From Alphaproteobacteria bacterium (lineage in GTDB: Bacteria; Pseudomonadota; Alphaproteobacteria; Micavibrionales; Micavibrionaceae), in contig JAJFGR010000007.1 of the NCBI GenBank assembly GCA_021776025.1, positions 248,001 to 312,000 on the forward strand: a stretch of DNA of 64,000 nucleotides, given 5' to 3'. Below, piece after piece: positions 44,520-53,405 of this stretch (positions within the stretch are counted from its first letter, which is position 1; each line of letters opens with the position of its first letter). A program made the position numbers and the translations under genes. A model generated the notes under the pieces. It saw nothing but the letters and a program-made list of their open reading frames with translations, was not told the DNA's origin and did no database searches.

Positions 44520-45639
44520 ATGAAAGCGGAAATCGAAAGCGTTGTCAGGGACATTGAAGGTGCCTTGATATTGCTGAGGAGGCATCTTTGACTGGGATGT
44601 TGCTGTTGCGCGCCTTGAGGAGCTGAACGCGCTGAGTGAAGACCCTGAACTTTGGAATGATTCAGATAAAGCCCAGAAAATTATGCGCGAGCGCACGCGG
44701 CTGGATGATCAAATCTCAAATGTGCGGGCCTTAGAGCAAACCTTAAACGATAATATTGAGCTGATTGCCCTTGGAGAGGAAGAGGGGGATAAGGATGTTG
44801 TGGCCGAGGCTGAACAAGTTTTGGAGGCGATGAAGGTTGAGGTTGAGAGGCGGCAACTGGAGAGTTTGCTGTCTGGTGAAGTTGATGGGAATGATGCGTT
44901 TCTTCAGGTGAACGCCGGGGCAGGCGGGACGGAGGCCCAGGATTGGGCGAAAATGATCTTGCGTATGTATGCACGCTGGGCGGAATCACGTGGGCTTAAG
45001 ACTTCTGTGCTAGAGATGAGCGACGGGGAAGAGGCGGGAATTAAGTCGGCTACCCTGAAAATTGAGGGGGATCAGGCTTATGGCTGGTTGAAGACCGAGA
45101 ATGGCGTGCACAGGTTGGTACGGATTTCGCCGTTTGATTCGAATGCGCGGCGGCATACAAGTTTTGCCTCTGTGGCTGTATCGCCAGTGATTGATGATTC
45201 CATTGAAATTGAGGTTGAGGATAAGGATTTACGTATCGATACGTATCGTTCCAGTGGTGCGGGTGGGCAGCATGTGAACACCACGGATTCCGCGGTGCGC
45301 ATTACGCATACTCCAACCGGGATCGTTGCGGCTGTGCAGAGTGAACGCTCGCAACACCAAAACCGGGCCAATGCGATGTTACTGTTGAAAGCGAAACTGT
45401 ACGAGGCGGAATTGCAGAAGCGGGAAGAGGCGGCATCAGAAGCGCATGGTGAAAAAACCGATATTGGCTGGGGGCACCAGATTCGCTCTTATGTGCTGCA
45501 TCCTTACCAAATGATCAAAGATTTGCGTACAGGTGTGGAGACATCACAATCGTCTGCAGTTTTGGATGGCGATCTGGATGCGTTTCTGGAAGCGGCTTTG
45601 GCGCAAAAATTAAATTCGACGCATGAGAGCGGTGAGTAA
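44520..45639 (+). CDS. prfB: Peptide chain release factor 2 (programmed +1 frameshift)
   Basis: Terminates translation at UGA and UAA. Reading starts at ATG 44520, runs 23 codons to CTT (44586-44588), meets an in-frame TGA (44589-44591), and shifts +1 to GAC at 44590. The remaining 349 codons give a protein of 372 residues, normal RF2 length. The shift site is AGGAGG-CAT-CTT-TGA-C, equivalent to the E. coli RF2 signal. The anticodon tripeptide SPF lies in RISPFDSNARRHT, and the GGQ motif in SGAGGQHVNTTDSA near residue 250. A simple frame call would start falsely at 44683. The frameshift makes RF2 regulate its own level. Confidence 0.96.
44577..44592 (+). promoter_or_regulatory. RF2 programmed frameshift signal
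   Basis: The internal Shine-Dalgarno AGGAGG (44577-44582) is spaced 3 bases from the slippery CTT, then TGA-C. The spacing matches the well-studied RF2 site: RF2 shortage slows UGA decoding and promotes the +1 shift. Confidence 0.93.
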
Positions 45640-45723
45640 TTTTATTGGGGATTCTTGCCAGCGCGGTCATTGATCATTACTGTTTGAATTATTCTATATA
45701 TCTGGATTTACAGGAAGTGCGTT

Positions 45724-46797
45724 ATGAGTTTCAGAATTTTTTGCATGAGCATAATTGCCGGTTGTCTTTGTTCAACAGCGCTGAGCGCGGAGCCTATCCG
45801 TATTAATCCGTACCCTCAGAAAGCCTCTGCGTCGGCGGGAGCGGCTGAGCCTGAGGTGTTTATAGAGGTTCATGAAGATGTTATTGAGCCGGAATTCGTT
45901 ATGGAGGAGGTTCAGGAGGTTGTTGTTGTTGTTGAAACAAGCCCGGTTATGGCTGAACCAAGACAAGCTCCGCAAACGCTTGCTGCGCGGCCTATTGAGC
46001 CGGTTCCTAGCGCTTATAAAATTCCACAACCGGGTGACAGCTATTTTGATTCACCAAGCGAAACAGTGAGCGTTGCTGAAGAGCGGATTGATATAAATGT
46101 GGCTGAGGAAGAGAACAAGGATGCCTATGTTCCACCGAAAAAGCAGGAAGAAGTCGCCGTAGCGTTGCCTATTGAGCCGCTGCCTAAACCCATTTCTGAA
46201 AAGGTTGAGCCGGCTGCGGGCAATTTGCGTATGAGAATGTCGGACTCTTTTGATGATATGGTTGTTAATGAATCTTTTGAAAGCTCGGAAGCTGCTCGCG
46301 GAGATATCTCGCCGCCATTAGTTGCTCAGCCTGTCGCACTAGTACCTGTGAAGGAACCTGCGCCTGTAGCCGAGCCTGAAAATATCGCATGGTTTTCAGC
46401 GCCTGAGCTCCCCAAAAGCCGGATGGCTCAGCCGCCGGTAGAAGAGAGACAGCAAGGGTTGGTTAAAATTGCGATGAACAGAGATGGTACAGCCATAACG
46501 GATGAGCTGTTGTCTGAACAAACTCCGGTGGGGCAAAAATGGAAAGCGCTCGAAGGGGCCAATATTCGTCAGGTTTTAGAGGCTTGGAGCCGGGAAGAAG
46601 GTACGGCGTTAATTTGGGATAGTGAAGACGCGTTTGCGGTTTTGCAGTCTTTTGAAGCGCGCGGACCATTTCATAGTGCGGTTAAGAATTTGCTGGATCA
46701 ATATCAAGGTAGCGAAGTGCGCCCGGTGGCGGTTTTGCACGTTGATCCAGAAAGTAGCGAAAAAACGTTGGTGGTTCGCGTTTTGAGCGGAGGTTGA
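45724..46797 (+). CDS. Secreted protein with C-terminal TcpQ-type domain
   Basis: 357 residues. Residues 1-21 form a signal peptide ending ALSA-EPI. Residues about 30-250 are low-complexity, rich in Pro, Glu, Val and Ala, and probably extended. The C-terminal 95 residues have the TcpQ (toxin-coregulated pilus biosynthesis Q) or PilL-N pattern: W-K-A-L-E-G-A-N-I-R-Q-V-L, then WSREEGTALIWDSEDAF and FHSAVKNLLDQY. Such domains occur in type IV pilus and type IV secretion outer-membrane complexes. The following gene, 159 bp downstream, codes for a secreted coiled-coil protein, and the two may form a system. Confidence 0.78.
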   Translation: MSFRIFCMSIIAGCLCSTALSAEPIRINPYPQKASASAGAAEPEVFIEVHEDVIEPEFVMEEVQEVVVVVETSPVMAEPRQAPQTLAARPIEPVPSAYKIPQPGDSYFDSPSETVSVAEERIDINVAEEENKDAYVPPKKQEEVAVALPIEPLPKPISEKVEPAAGNLRMRMSDSFDDMVVNESFESSEAARGDISPPLVAQPVALVPVKEPAPVAEPENIAWFSAPELPKSRMAQPPVEERQQGLVKIAMNRDGTAITDELLSEQTPVGQKWKALEGANIRQVLEAWSREEGTALIWDSEDAFAVLQSFEARGPFHSAVKNLLDQYQGSEVRPVAVLHVDPESSEKTLVVRVLSGG

Positions 46798-46956
46798 TTA
46801 AAATTTATCCACAGGCCGAAGCTATGGAATGTGAATAAGTTTTGACTCTGTTGGGATGAACCGTAAGCTGGAGGTAGAGTTTCACATATTGATTCTCTAA
46901 TTGAGTTGATGAGTATTCTTGTCTTATTTGCACCCGTCATAAAAAGGAAAAGAGCG

Positions 46957-49900
46957 ATGCGCATTCGGTCTCTTGTTTCTTCTGCTGCCATTATTGGAAC
47001 GCTTTTAGCAAGCTCTGCGCTTGTTAGTGAAGCCTTAGCTCAAAAAGGCACAGTGCTTGCGCCTTCTACAGGCTGGGCTGTTAGCAAGGTTGATAACAGT
47101 GCGGGGCCATATTGTGCGCTGGCGCGTAAATACAACCAAAATACGGTTTTGACGGTTGCCCGAAATCTGCAATCAGAAACATCTTTTGCCCTTGATTTTC
47201 AGCGGCCCATTTTCCGTACGAATTCTCCTGTGAGTATTGTTCTTGACCCGGGTGCCGGGCAGCAGCGTGCTTATGATATTACGCCGGTTTCAACCAAAGC
47301 TTTTGTTGTAAAGCTGGGGCGTGACAATAGTTTCTTTAAAGCGCTGGACCGTACAGGCATGCTGCGTGTTGAGATGGGTGAGAAGTCGTATCATTTTAAC
47401 ATTGCGGATATGGATTCGGGGCAGTTAAAGCTCGATGCATGTGTGGCCAATATGGTGATGCCCGCAGCGGGTGAAGAAACGCCGCTTACTCCTGCCCTTG
47501 GACAGGGGGCTACACAACAGGCTAACAATAGTGATCAGGGGCATCGTCAGGAAATTAATGCGTTGCGTCGGCAAATTACAAGTTTGAAAGAAAGCAATGA
47601 GTCGTTAAAGGTGCAGGTGGAAGCCCGCTCGGACGGTGTGGCAGAAACATCTGAATCCGTTTCTCAGCTTGCCGGGCAGGTGCGTAGCCTTGAAGATGAA
47701 AATGCGAAACTTAAGCGCGAGATAGACCTTGCAAAAAGTACTGTGCCCGCTGCCGTTGTTGACGACGCAGGGGATGAGGTTAGCAGGGAGCTTACTGCGT
47801 TACAGGATGAAAATTTGCGATTGAAAGCCGAACTGCAAACCGCGCCGCCGCAAGAAGAGGCGTTGGCCAGTCTTGAGACAGAAATTCAACTTCTGCAAAC
47901 ACAGAATGAAGAGCTTAAATCTTCGCTCTCATCTCAAGGGGATGGAGCGGCGGTTGTTAATGGGCTTCGCGCGCAAATTTCGACACTTAAGGCGGAGAAT
48001 GAACAGATCAACGCAAAGGTTCTAGCGGCGAAAGACGCTGTTCGCAAAGAGTTTGAGTATCAAATTGCAAGTATGGCTTCTGAAAACACGGCTCTTAAAT
48101 CGAATATGGGTAAGAAGGGGGTTGATGCTGATTTGCTCGACCAGCTTCGTCAGCAGATTGCGCAAGCGGAGAATGAAAACCGCCTTTTGCAGGAAACCGC
48201 TGCACAAGCGCAAGTAAGCCTGGAAGGGCAATTGCGTGAAGAAAATATGGAAGCGATTGAAGCCGCAAAAATGCAGCAAGCCGCGCGCGTGGCGGCGCTG
48301 GAAAATGAGCTTTCTACTTTGCGCAGCGAAAATGTAGAAAAAGCGCAGGCGCTTGTTGAGGTTGGTCAAGGAACGGCTGATCTGCAAGCTTTACAAGAAG
48401 AAAATGCAGCATTAGAGCTGAAACTTGCGGCCTCGGAAACGCAGCGCGCGCAGGCGGAAACGCTTGTGAAGCGGATTGAAGTTTTGGAAATTGAGAAGGG
48501 CGCATTGGAAGAGCAGCTGGCCTCTTCGCAAATTATGGATGATAGTGCATCTGCAGATTTTGCGGCGCTGGAAAATGAAAATGCTACGCTAAAACTTACC
48601 CTTGATGAAAACAAGGTTGGGCAGGGGCAGCTGGCATTGCTGGAAACTGAAATTGAAACATTAAAGGCGGATAATGCTGCGCTTCAGGAAAGTGCGAATG
48701 TATCTGGTCAGCCTGTGTCTGCAGAGTTTACTGCTCTTGAAGAAGAGAATGCCGCGCTTAAGATGGCCGTTGGTGAAGGTAAAGCGGAGGCTGAGGGTTT
48801 GGCTTCTCTGGAGAGTGAAATTGAGACGTTAAGAGCGGATAATGCCGCGCTTCAGGAAAGCGCGAATGCATCCGGTCAAGCTGTGTCAGCGGAGTTTGCT
48901 GTTCTTGAAGAGGAGAATGCTGCACTGAAGCTGGCTGTTGATGAAGGTAAAGCGGAGGCTGAACGTTTGGCTTCTCTGGAGAGTGACGTTGAGGCGTTAA
49001 GAGCGGATAATGCTGCGCTTCAGGAGCAGATTACTGCGAGCACTGCGAGTGATGATTTGCAGGTGGCGCTTAATGAAAACGCTGAATTGGTGCAGCAAAT
49101 TCAGGATAAAGATGCGGAGCTTTCGGAGTTAGCTGCGATGCGTCAGGAGTTGGCGGCATTGAAAGAACAAACCGTGTCAACGCAGCGGTTTGCTGAGCTT
49201 GAGCAGCAGCGCGATACTCTGCAAGCGGAGCTTGGCGATTTGAAGGTACAGCTCTCAGAGTTTAAAGGGCAAGATGGTGATGCCCGGCAGCAAATTGCAG
49301 CGCTAGAAAGCCAGCGCGATGAGCTTAAAGTTGCTTTGGTCGATGTTGTTGAGGTTGTTGAACGGTATAAAGCAGAAAGTTTGCAGCAAGGGGAGCAGAT
49401 AGTTTCTCTGAAAAGTGAAAATAAAGATTTGAAGCTGGCTTTGAAGGAGCGGGCAGAGCCTGAACCTGTTCAGGTAGCTGCTGTTGAGCCTGAAGCTGAA
49501 CGGGAGCCGCTTGTGCATTCAATTTTGGCCCCAGCTGAAGAGCCTGCAGCGATCGAGGAAAAGATGGCGAAAGCGCCTGAACCTGAGCGCGCGCCGTCTA
49601 TTATCCCGCCGTCGCCGTCAAGAAAGCCGCAGCACATTGTTGCCGCCGCAGAGCCTGTTGTTGAAGAGAAAGCGGTGCCTGAACTGGTCTCAATTGAGGA
49701 GCCTTTAGAGGAGGTATACGAGCGTTCTGTCGAAGAAAATATTCGGATGGCATTGCTGGAAGTTGAAATTGAGATGCGCAATACGGACCATAAAGACCAG
49801 GAACGTATGCAACAATTGTCGCGTGAATATGCAAGTTTGAAGGAACTGGCTGAGCAAGAAGAGTCTAACAGCGCCGAGCAGGTGCAGGTTGTTGCTGGGG

Positions 49901-50679
49901 CTGAGAGTTTCCCGGCAAGCGCATCTTATATTGATGTGACGGGGCTCAACGAAGCGCAAATTCAAGAGCAGAGGCTGAAACGTGAGCGTGACGCTGCGGA
50001 GGTTAGAGGCGCTGCGTTGGAAGTGGCAGAGACGCCGGCGGAGGTTCCAGAAGAAAATATTGTGCTGAGCCAGAGTGCTGACCCGTTTGAAGATTTAAAT
50101 GTTGAGGGTGATGAAAGTGTTCAAGAACTCGCGGCAGCTGCGCAGCAGCCTGCGAGCGGCATGCTTGAGCCTTTAAAAGCGCGACAATCACAGCCTGTGC
50201 AAGAGGCTTCTTATCCAACAGCCAAGGCTTTTTCTGTTGAGGCGTTGATTGTGCAGGCCGCTGTTTCAACGCCTGAGAAAATCAAGCGTGTTAAGGACGG
50301 GCCAGAGAATGTTACGGCAGCCTATCAATGGAATGGGGGGAGTGTTTATGGTTCTGCGGAGCAGAGACCTATTTCTTCGCCTGCGCAGTTTGATGATTTG
50401 GTCAAAGATTATCTAGAGCGCACGCAGAGCCGCTGCCCGGGTGAGTTTGCAATTGTGCCATACGATAGTGTCGATGGAGGATCGCTGCGCGCTGATAGCT
50501 ATGAAGTGGCCTGTGTGGGCGGCAATGTGAGCTCAGGCGCGTCGCTTTTATTCTTTAACCAAGGCGGAACCTTTACGGTTGTTGCGCATGAGGCACCGGC
50601 CGAAGAGCTAGGGACAGCTATGAATATGCGTAATCAGGTGATGCAGGTTGTGGCAGGTTCTGTGGGGCAGCCGATTTAA
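46957..50679 (+). CDS. Giant secreted coiled-coil protein, 1240 aa
   Basis: Start at 46957 (AAGGAAAAGAGCG upstream), giving a signal peptide MRIRSLVSSAAIIGTL to ALA-QKG; an earlier ATG at 46906 would spoil it. The N-terminal domain (about 30-175) is globular, with WAVSKVDNSAGPYCALARKY and one further Cys. Residues about 195-840 are nearly continuous coiled coil (Glu, Ala, Leu, Gln), including a 56-residue tandem repeat. A Pro/Glu/Ala-rich region (about 845-930) leads to a second helical part, and a C-terminal domain (about 1095-1240) has Cys at RTQSRCPGEFAI and EVACVGG. The N-terminal domain looks like a periplasmic inhibitor or adaptor type, but I do not recognise it. It is probably cotranscribed with the TcpQ-domain gene. 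Confidence 0.85.
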   Translation: MRIRSLVSSAAIIGTLLASSALVSEALAQKGTVLAPSTGWAVSKVDNSAGPYCALARKYNQNTVLTVARNLQSETSFALDFQRPIFRTNSPVSIVLDPGAGQQRAYDITPVSTKAFVVKLGRDNSFFKALDRTGMLRVEMGEKSYHFNIADMDSGQLKLDACVANMVMPAAGEETPLTPALGQGATQQANNSDQGHRQEINALRRQITSLKESNESLKVQVEARSDGVAETSESVSQLAGQVRSLEDENAKLKREIDLAKSTVPAAVVDDAGDEVSRELTALQDENLRLKAELQTAPPQEEALASLETEIQLLQTQNEELKSSLSSQGDGAAVVNGLRAQISTLKAENEQINAKVLAAKDAVRKEFEYQIASMASENTALKSNMGKKGVDADLLDQLRQQIAQAENENRLLQETAAQAQVSLEGQLREENMEAIEAAKMQQAARVAALENELSTLRSENVEKAQALVEVGQGTADLQALQEENAALELKLAASETQRAQAETLVKRIEVLEIEKGALEEQLASSQIMDDSASADFAALENENATLKLTLDENKVGQGQLALLETEIETLKADNAALQESANVSGQPVSAEFTALEEENAALKMAVGEGKAEAEGLASLESEIETLRADNAALQESANASGQAVSAEFAVLEEENAALKLAVDEGKAEAERLASLESDVEALRADNAALQEQITASTASDDLQVALNENAELVQQIQDKDAELSELAAMRQELAALKEQTVSTQRFAELEQQRDTLQAELGDLKVQLSEFKGQDGDARQQIAALESQRDELKVALVDVVEVVERYKAESLQQGEQIVSLKSENKDLKLALKERAEPEPVQVAAVEPEAEREPLVHSILAPAEEPAAIEEKMAKAPEPERAPSIIPPSPSRKPQHIVAAAEPVVEEKAVPELVSIEEPLEEVYERSVEENIRMALLEVEIEMRNTDHKDQERMQQLSREYASLKELAEQEESNSAEQVQVVAGAESFPASASYIDVTGLNEAQIQEQRLKRERDAAEVRGAALEVAETPAEVPEENIVLSQSADPFEDLNVEGDESVQELAAAAQQPASGMLEPLKARQSQPVQEASYPTAKAFSVEALIVQAAVSTPEKIKRVKDGPENVTAAYQWNGGSVYGSAEQRPISSPAQFDDLVKDYLERTQSRCPGEFAIVPYDSVDGGSLRADSYEVACVGGNVSSGASLLFFNQGGTFTVVAHEAPAEELGTAMNMRNQVMQVVAGSVGQPI
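48631..49028 (+). repeat. 168-bp (56-residue) tandem repeat within the coiled-coil gene
   Basis: Unit 1 is 48631-48798 and unit 2 is 48799-48966. A third, partial unit (about 62 bp) follows to about 49028. The protein units share LESEIETLRADNAALQESAN and EEENAALKxAVxEGKAEAE; differences are mostly single substitutions, so the duplication is recent or still corrected. Confidence 0.85.
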
Positions 50680-50697
50680 TTTAAGCATTGCACTATG

Positions 50698-50740
50698 CAA
50701 AAAACGGGCTGCCTAAAACATAGGAAGCCCGTTTGTTTTT
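50698..50740 (+). terminator. Bidirectional rho-independent terminator
   Basis: AAACGGGCT (50702-50710), a 14-base loop, AGCCCGTTT (50725-50733), then GTTTTTG on the right and AAAAAA on the left. It lies between the convergent coiled-coil gene and phaR and can stop both. Confidence 0.88.
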
Positions 50741-50761
50741 GCAGGAACGAGTAGGAAAACT

Positions 50762-51301
50762 TTATTTTTTCTGTTCTTTGGGTTCATCGTCATCATCATT
50801 AAGCTCGCTATTAAAGGGCATGAACATTTTCATTGTTTGTTCAAACATCTCCATGTTTTTGCGGCTCATTTCTTCTAAGTTAGTGGCGCCGGGCATTGGT
50901 GGAAACATACCTTGCATTGGGCTCATGCCTTCGAAGGATTTATTGATCTGTTCGCGCATTTGTTCCTGATTTTTAACAAAGGCGTCGAGCGTTTGTTCAA
51001 GATAGCCTGGTACGATTGATTGTATATTGTCGCCATAAAAGCCAATCAGGTTTTTGAGGAAGCCTGTTGGTAAGAGATTTTCACCTTTGGATTCCTGGTC
51101 GACGATAATTTGTGTGAGGACAGAGCGTGTTATGTCATTTCCGCTCTTTGCATCATAAACAACAAAGTCGATGCCGTCTTTTACCATTTCGCACAAATCG
51201 TCGAGTGTGACGTAGCTGCTGCGACCTGTGTCATATAGTCGGCGGTTTGCATATTTTTTAATGACTGTGGGCTCGCCTGCCCCATTTTTTGTTCTGGCCA
51301 T
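50762..51301 (-). CDS. phaR: Polyhydroxyalkanoate synthesis repressor PhaR
   Basis: 179 residues. The N-terminal DNA/PHB-binding domain is typical: VIKKYANRRLYDTGRSSYVTL at about 13-33, then DDLCEMVKDGIDFVVYDAKSG and LTQIIVDQES. The C-terminal part (PHB_acc_N/PHB_acc region) is helical, Met-rich and ends with an Asp/Glu/Lys tract. PhaR represses phasin and PHA genes and is released by binding nascent PHB. It is divergent from phaA with TGC-rich boxes between. Confidence 0.95.
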   Translation of the reverse strand: MARTKNGAGEPTVIKKYANRRLYDTGRSSYVTLDDLCEMVKDGIDFVVYDAKSGNDITRSVLTQIIVDQESKGENLLPTGFLKNLIGFYGDNIQSIVPGYLEQTLDAFVKNQEQMREQINKSFEGMSPMQGMFPPMPGATNLEEMSRKNMEMFEQTMKMFMPFNSELNDDDDEPKEQKK

Positions 51302-51390
51302 GTTGCACCTCTGGTGTCAAAAATTTAAAATTTGCTGCACTGGAATTTCTAATGATCGCATAAAATTGTTGCCCTGAAAAGGAATATTTT

Positions 51391-51400
51391 TTGCACTGCA
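51391..51400. promoter_or_regulatory. TGC-rich box between phaR and phaA (candidate PhaR site)
   Basis: TTGCACTGCA, preceded by a T run. It shares the TGC-x-x-TGC core with boxes at 43584-43592, 43706-43714 and the phasin promoter. Such TGC-rich sites are the reported PhaR targets. Confidence 0.45.
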
Positions 51401-51428
51401 CCTAATGTTTTGATTTACATGCGCCGCG

Positions 51429-51446
51429 CTGCACAATATTGTGCAG
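51429..51446. promoter_or_regulatory. Perfect 18-bp palindrome upstream of phaA
   Basis: CTGCACAATATTGTGCAG is identical on both strands and lies 26 bp before the phaA ATG, so a protein bound there would block the promoter or the ribosome site region. PhaR is the obvious candidate; CTGC...GCAG palindromes are reported PhaR sites, but with shorter spacers. Confidence 0.55.
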
Positions 51447-51472
51447 ACAAGTTTATGTTTAAGGAGTGTATT

Positions 51473-52651
51473 ATGAGTCAAGATTCTGTTGTTATAGTTG
51501 CCGCTCGCCGTAGTGCGATAGGGGCGTTTGGTGGCGCTATCAGCGCTTTGCCAGCTGCACAAATTGGTCAATATGTTATTGAGGCGGCGTTGAATGAGGC
51601 GGGCCTGAAGGGCGGGGATATTGATGATGTAATTATGGGGCAGGTTTTGACATCGGGCGTTGGTCAAAATCCGGCGCGTCAGGCGGCGATATACGCCGGT
51701 ATTCCAAAAGACAAAACAGCGATTACGATTAATCAAGTTTGTGGATCAGGTCTGCGTGCTGTGGCGATGGGGATGCAGTCAATTTTGTGCGGTGATGCGA
51801 ATATTGTCGTGGCCGGCGGGCAGGAAAATATGAGCCTTTCGCCGCATTGTATTCATATGCGTGAGGCAACGAAATTCGGCAATACCGAGCTTACCGATAC
51901 GATGGTTAGCGATGGGCTCTGGGACATATATAATGATTATCACATGGGCATAACTGCGGAGAATATAGCTGAGAAATATTCAATTTCTCGTGAGGATCAG
52001 GATGTTTTTGCGGCGCAGTCACAGCAGCGTACGGAAGCCGCGATGGCGGAGGGCAAGTTTAAAGATGAAATTGTGCCCATCACAATAAAGAAGCGTAAAG
52101 AAGAAATTGTGTTTGATCAGGACGAATTTCCGCGTGCGGGGGTGAGTGCAGAAGGGCTTGGGGCCTTGCGGCCTGCTTTTAAGAGAGACGGAACGGTTAC
52201 GGCTGGGAATGCCTCAGGCATTAATGATGGTGCGGCGGTCACGATCCTTATGCGGGAAAGCGAAGCGAAAAAACGGGGTCTTGAGCCGCTGGCCACGATT
52301 AAGTCATGGGCTGCGGCTGGGGTTGATCCCGAAGTGATGGGGACAGGCCCGATACCCGCGAGCGCCAAGGCGCTTGAAAAGGCAGGGTGGGGTGTGTCAG
52401 ATCTTGAGCTTATTGAGTCTAACGAGGCGTTTGCTGCGCAAGCATGCTGCGTGATGAAGGAAGCCGGGTTTGAGCCGGAGATTACCAATGTGAATGGTGG
52501 GGCGATTGCTCTGGGCCATCCGATTGGGGCATCGGGAACGCGGGTTTTAACGACGCTGCTGCATGAAATGAAGCGCCGTGATGTGCATAAAGGGCTTGCA
52601 ACATTATGTATTGGCGGCGGTATGGGTATTGCGATGTGTGTTGAAAGATAA
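51473..52651 (+). CDS. phaA: Acetyl-CoA acetyltransferase (beta-ketothiolase)
   Basis: Condenses two acetyl-CoA to acetoacetyl-CoA, the first step of PHB synthesis. Start at 51473 (AAGGAG 6-7 bases upstream); a longer frame from 51410 lies in the promoter. 392 residues. Catalytic Cys90 is in NQVCGSGLRAV, His in GGAIALGHPIGASGTR near 349, and the second Cys in LCIGGGMG near 379. phaB follows after 15 bp. Confidence 0.96.
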   Translation: MSQDSVVIVAARRSAIGAFGGAISALPAAQIGQYVIEAALNEAGLKGGDIDDVIMGQVLTSGVGQNPARQAAIYAGIPKDKTAITINQVCGSGLRAVAMGMQSILCGDANIVVAGGQENMSLSPHCIHMREATKFGNTELTDTMVSDGLWDIYNDYHMGITAENIAEKYSISREDQDVFAAQSQQRTEAAMAEGKFKDEIVPITIKKRKEEIVFDQDEFPRAGVSAEGLGALRPAFKRDGTVTAGNASGINDGAAVTILMRESEAKKRGLEPLATIKSWAAAGVDPEVMGTGPIPASAKALEKAGWGVSDLELIESNEAFAAQACCVMKEAGFEPEITNVNGGAIALGHPIGASGTRVLTTLLHEMKRRDVHKGLATLCIGGGMGIAMCVER

Positions 52652-52666
52652 AAGAGGAAAAAGAGA

Positions 52667-53389
52667 ATGGAAAAGGTAGCGATTGTAACGGGCGGAACCC
52701 GGGGAATTGGTCTGGAGATATCCAAATCATTGATAAAAGGCGGCTATAAAGTTGCAGCATTTTATGCAGGTAATGAGATGGCAGCAAAAGTGTTTGAAAA
52801 AGAATGCGGCGGTATGGCTGTTAAGGTCGATGTAGGGCAGTTTGATAAATGTGAGAAGGCGGCGGCCAAGGTTGAGAAGGCGCTTGGGCCTGTGACGGTT
52901 CTTGTCAATAATGCGGGGATTGCGCGCGATGGAATGCTGCATAAAATGTCGGAAGAAAATTGGCATGATGTGATCGAAACAAACTTGAGCTCTTGTTACA
53001 ATATGTGCCGCAGTGTTATCACCGGGATGCGGGAGCGTGGCGACGGGCGAATTATTAATATCAGTTCTATCAATGGACAAAAGGGGCAATTGGGGCAGGT
53101 TAATTATTCTGCGGCCAAGGCCGGGATGATTGGATTTACGAAAGCTTTGGCGCTTGAATCGGCGCGTAAAGGGATTACCGTGAATGCAGTTTGCCCGGGC
53201 TATATCAAGACGGAAATGACGGAAGGTATGGATTCAGCTGCGCTTGAAAGTATTATCAAACAAATTCCGATTGGGCGGATGGGAGCGCCGCATGAAATTG
53301 CGGCTTTGGTGGCTTTTTTGGTGTCTGAAGAAGCGGCCTTTATTACCGGGGCAACAATGACAGCCAATGGTGGCCAATACATGAGTTAA
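52667..53389 (+). CDS. phaB: Acetoacetyl-CoA reductase
   Basis: NADPH-dependent reduction of acetoacetyl-CoA to (R)-3-hydroxybutyryl-CoA, the monomer for PHB synthase. 240 residues, an SDR enzyme: TGGTRGIG at about 9-16, NNAG near 84, the Ser in ISSINGQKGQ, and the YxxxK motif in NYSAAKAG near 147. GAGGAAAAAGAG precedes the ATG. phaC is not nearby. Confidence 0.95.
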   Translation: MEKVAIVTGGTRGIGLEISKSLIKGGYKVAAFYAGNEMAAKVFEKECGGMAVKVDVGQFDKCEKAAAKVEKALGPVTVLVNNAGIARDGMLHKMSEENWHDVIETNLSSCYNMCRSVITGMRERGDGRIINISSINGQKGQLGQVNYSAAKAGMIGFTKALALESARKGITVNAVCPGYIKTEMTEGMDSAALESIIKQIPIGRMGAPHEIAALVAFLVSEEAAFITGATMTANGGQYMS

Positions 53390-53405
53390 CAGGTATAGTT
53401 GATTC

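Noticed and set aside
46805-46813. TTATCCACA, a perfect DnaA box
   Set aside because: A single 9-mer is expected by chance about once in twice this length; no cluster, AT-rich unwinding element or origin-linked gene accompanies it.
47000-50600. Several minus-strand frames opposite the coiled-coil gene
   Set aside because: They mirror its biased codons and have no ribosome sites or recognisable domains.
50688-50700. TTGCACTATGCAA inverted repeat before the coiled-coil gene terminator
   Set aside because: It resembles the TGC boxes but lies downstream of two convergent genes, so a role as a promoter operator is unlikely.
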